From Streptomyces sp. S465 (GTDB taxonomy: Bacteria > Actinomycetota > Actinomycetes > Streptomycetales > Streptomycetaceae): DNA of 64,000 nt. Location: positions 8,364,001 to 8,428,000 of the forward strand of contig NZ_CP114036.1 in the NCBI RefSeq assembly GCF_026898115.1, written 5' to 3'. Below, piece after piece: positions 63,465 through 64,000 of the stretch; the stretch's first letter is position 1; every line of letters begins with the position of its first letter. A model generated the notes under the pieces. That model worked only from the letters and a program-made list of their open reading frames with translations, was not told the DNA's origin and did not search any database. The position numbers and the translations under genes are program-made.

Positions 63465-63983
63465 ATGAGCAAGCACCGCAGCAGCACGACGCACCAGCGC
63501 TCCATAGCCATCGCCGCGCTCGCCGCGGCCGCCGTGGGCATTCCCTCGGCGGCGATGGCACAGTCCGCCGCACCCGCGGGCGCCCCCTCCGCCGCCTCCA
63601 CGGCGGCCACCGCCCGGCAGGAGGTGGTGGATCTCGTCAACAGCGAGCGCGCCAAGGCCGGTTGTCAGCCGCTGACCGTGAACGAGAAGCTGACCGAGGC
63701 CGCCCAGGACCACAGCGAGGACATGGCGGCCCACGGCACGATGTCGCACACCGGCTCCGACGGGTCCTCCCCGGGCGACCGGATCGAGCGGGCGGGCTAC
63801 AGCTGGAGCACCTACGGCGAGAACGTGGCCTACGGCTACGGCTCGGCCAAGAGCGTCATGGCCGGCTGGATGTCCAGCCCCGGCCACAAGGCCAACATTC
63901 TGAACTGCGACTTCAAGGAGATCGGCGTCGGCCTGGCGCAGCCCGGCAACTACTGGACGCAGGACTTCGGCACCGCCCGGTAG
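63465..63983 (+). CDS. Secreted CAP-domain (SCP/PR1-like) protein
   Basis: This 172-aa protein has a signal peptide (SKHRSSTTHQRSIAIAALAA, cleavage after SAAMA near residue 31) and an Ala/Ser/Pro linker. The CAP domain spans about 50-172: VVDLVNSERAKAGCQPLTVN, AAQDHSEDMAAHGTMSHTGSDG, YGENVAYGYGSAKSVMAGWMSSPGHKANILNCDFKEIGVGLA and YWTQDFGTAR. His and Glu of the CAP cavity are present (SEDMA, MSHTG, GENVA, PGHKANIL). Two Cys probably pair. Extracellular; the molecular role of bacterial CAP proteins is unclear. The ATG at 63465 follows GAGGT. Confidence 0.92.
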   Translation: MSKHRSSTTHQRSIAIAALAAAAVGIPSAAMAQSAAPAGAPSAASTAATARQEVVDLVNSERAKAGCQPLTVNEKLTEAAQDHSEDMAAHGTMSHTGSDGSSPGDRIERAGYSWSTYGENVAYGYGSAKSVMAGWMSSPGHKANILNCDFKEIGVGLAQPGNYWTQDFGTAR

Positions 63984-64000
63984 CTCAGCGCTCCGGGGCC

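Noticed and set aside
1..64000. CRISPR arrays, tRNA or rRNA genes
   Set aside because: No regularly spaced repeats with unique spacers, and no tRNA-like or rRNA-like segments were seen; the tandem repeats present have no spacers.

Overview
The window is about 72% G+C, with strongly G/C-biased third codon positions, frequent GTG starts, overlapping GTGA/ATGA stop-start junctions, and many TetR, PucR, Rrf2 and PadR regulators. It also holds a multi-sensor SpoIIE-type phosphatase and several P450s. Together these point to the chromosome of a Streptomyces or close relative, probably an accessory (arm-like) region. I see no tRNA, rRNA or CRISPR array.

Left part (1-20.5 kb): a TetR/P450 pair faces a 14-TM drug exporter across a candidate operator. 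It is followed by decayed regulator and recombinase relics, then a sugar-acid set (Gfo/Idh/MocA oxidoreductase, IlvD/Edd dehydratase, SDR). Next come a membrane protein, a GAF-PAS-PAS-GAF-PP2C-HATPase stress regulator, an acyl-CoA-dehydrogenase-like flavoprotein with its Rrf2 regulator, a TetR/CocE-type hydrolase pair, a methyltransferase, a PucR/ureohydrolase pair and a polysaccharide pyruvyl transferase-like protein.

Catabolic island (20.5-29.7 kb): a six-gene minus-strand operon encodes an acyl-CoA ligase, a molybdenum hydroxylase (large, FAD and 2Fe-2S subunits), a crotonase-fold enzyme and an MHS-type transporter. A PadR regulator is divergent to it. The content matches the 2-furoate (hmf) pathway logic: CoA activation, Mo-dependent hydroxylation of the heteroaromatic acyl-CoA, and crotonase-family hydrolysis to 2-oxoglutarate. 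The 2Fe-2S subunit is fused to a CoxG domain.

Middle (29.9-48 kb): a methyltransferase, a secreted protein, a two-gene permease/TIGR03943 (zinc-associated) pair, and an orphan siphophage-type tail cassette on the minus strand (about 33.5-41.5 kb). The cassette carries a probable -1 frameshift in the tail assembly chaperone and has no head, packaging, lysis or integration genes. Then come an SDR, a secreted amidase-domain protein, a P450/TetR pair, a secreted subtilisin and a lipoprotein.

Right part (48-64 kb): a PucR-like regulator and a xi-class glutathione S-transferase precede a bacteriocin-export locus. That locus has a 72-aa double-glycine precursor with a Cys-free Gly/Val/Thr-rich core, an HlyD-like adaptor, a C39 peptidase ABC transporter and an NHLP-type second ABC transporter. 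An IS5-family element abuts the last stop codon. A formaldehyde-dehydrogenase-like zinc dehydrogenase follows, then a decayed second IS5-family copy, an MFS drug exporter and a secreted CAP-domain protein. I consider the precursor/NHLP locus, the CoxS-CoxG furoate-like operon and the orphan tail cassette the most interesting parts.
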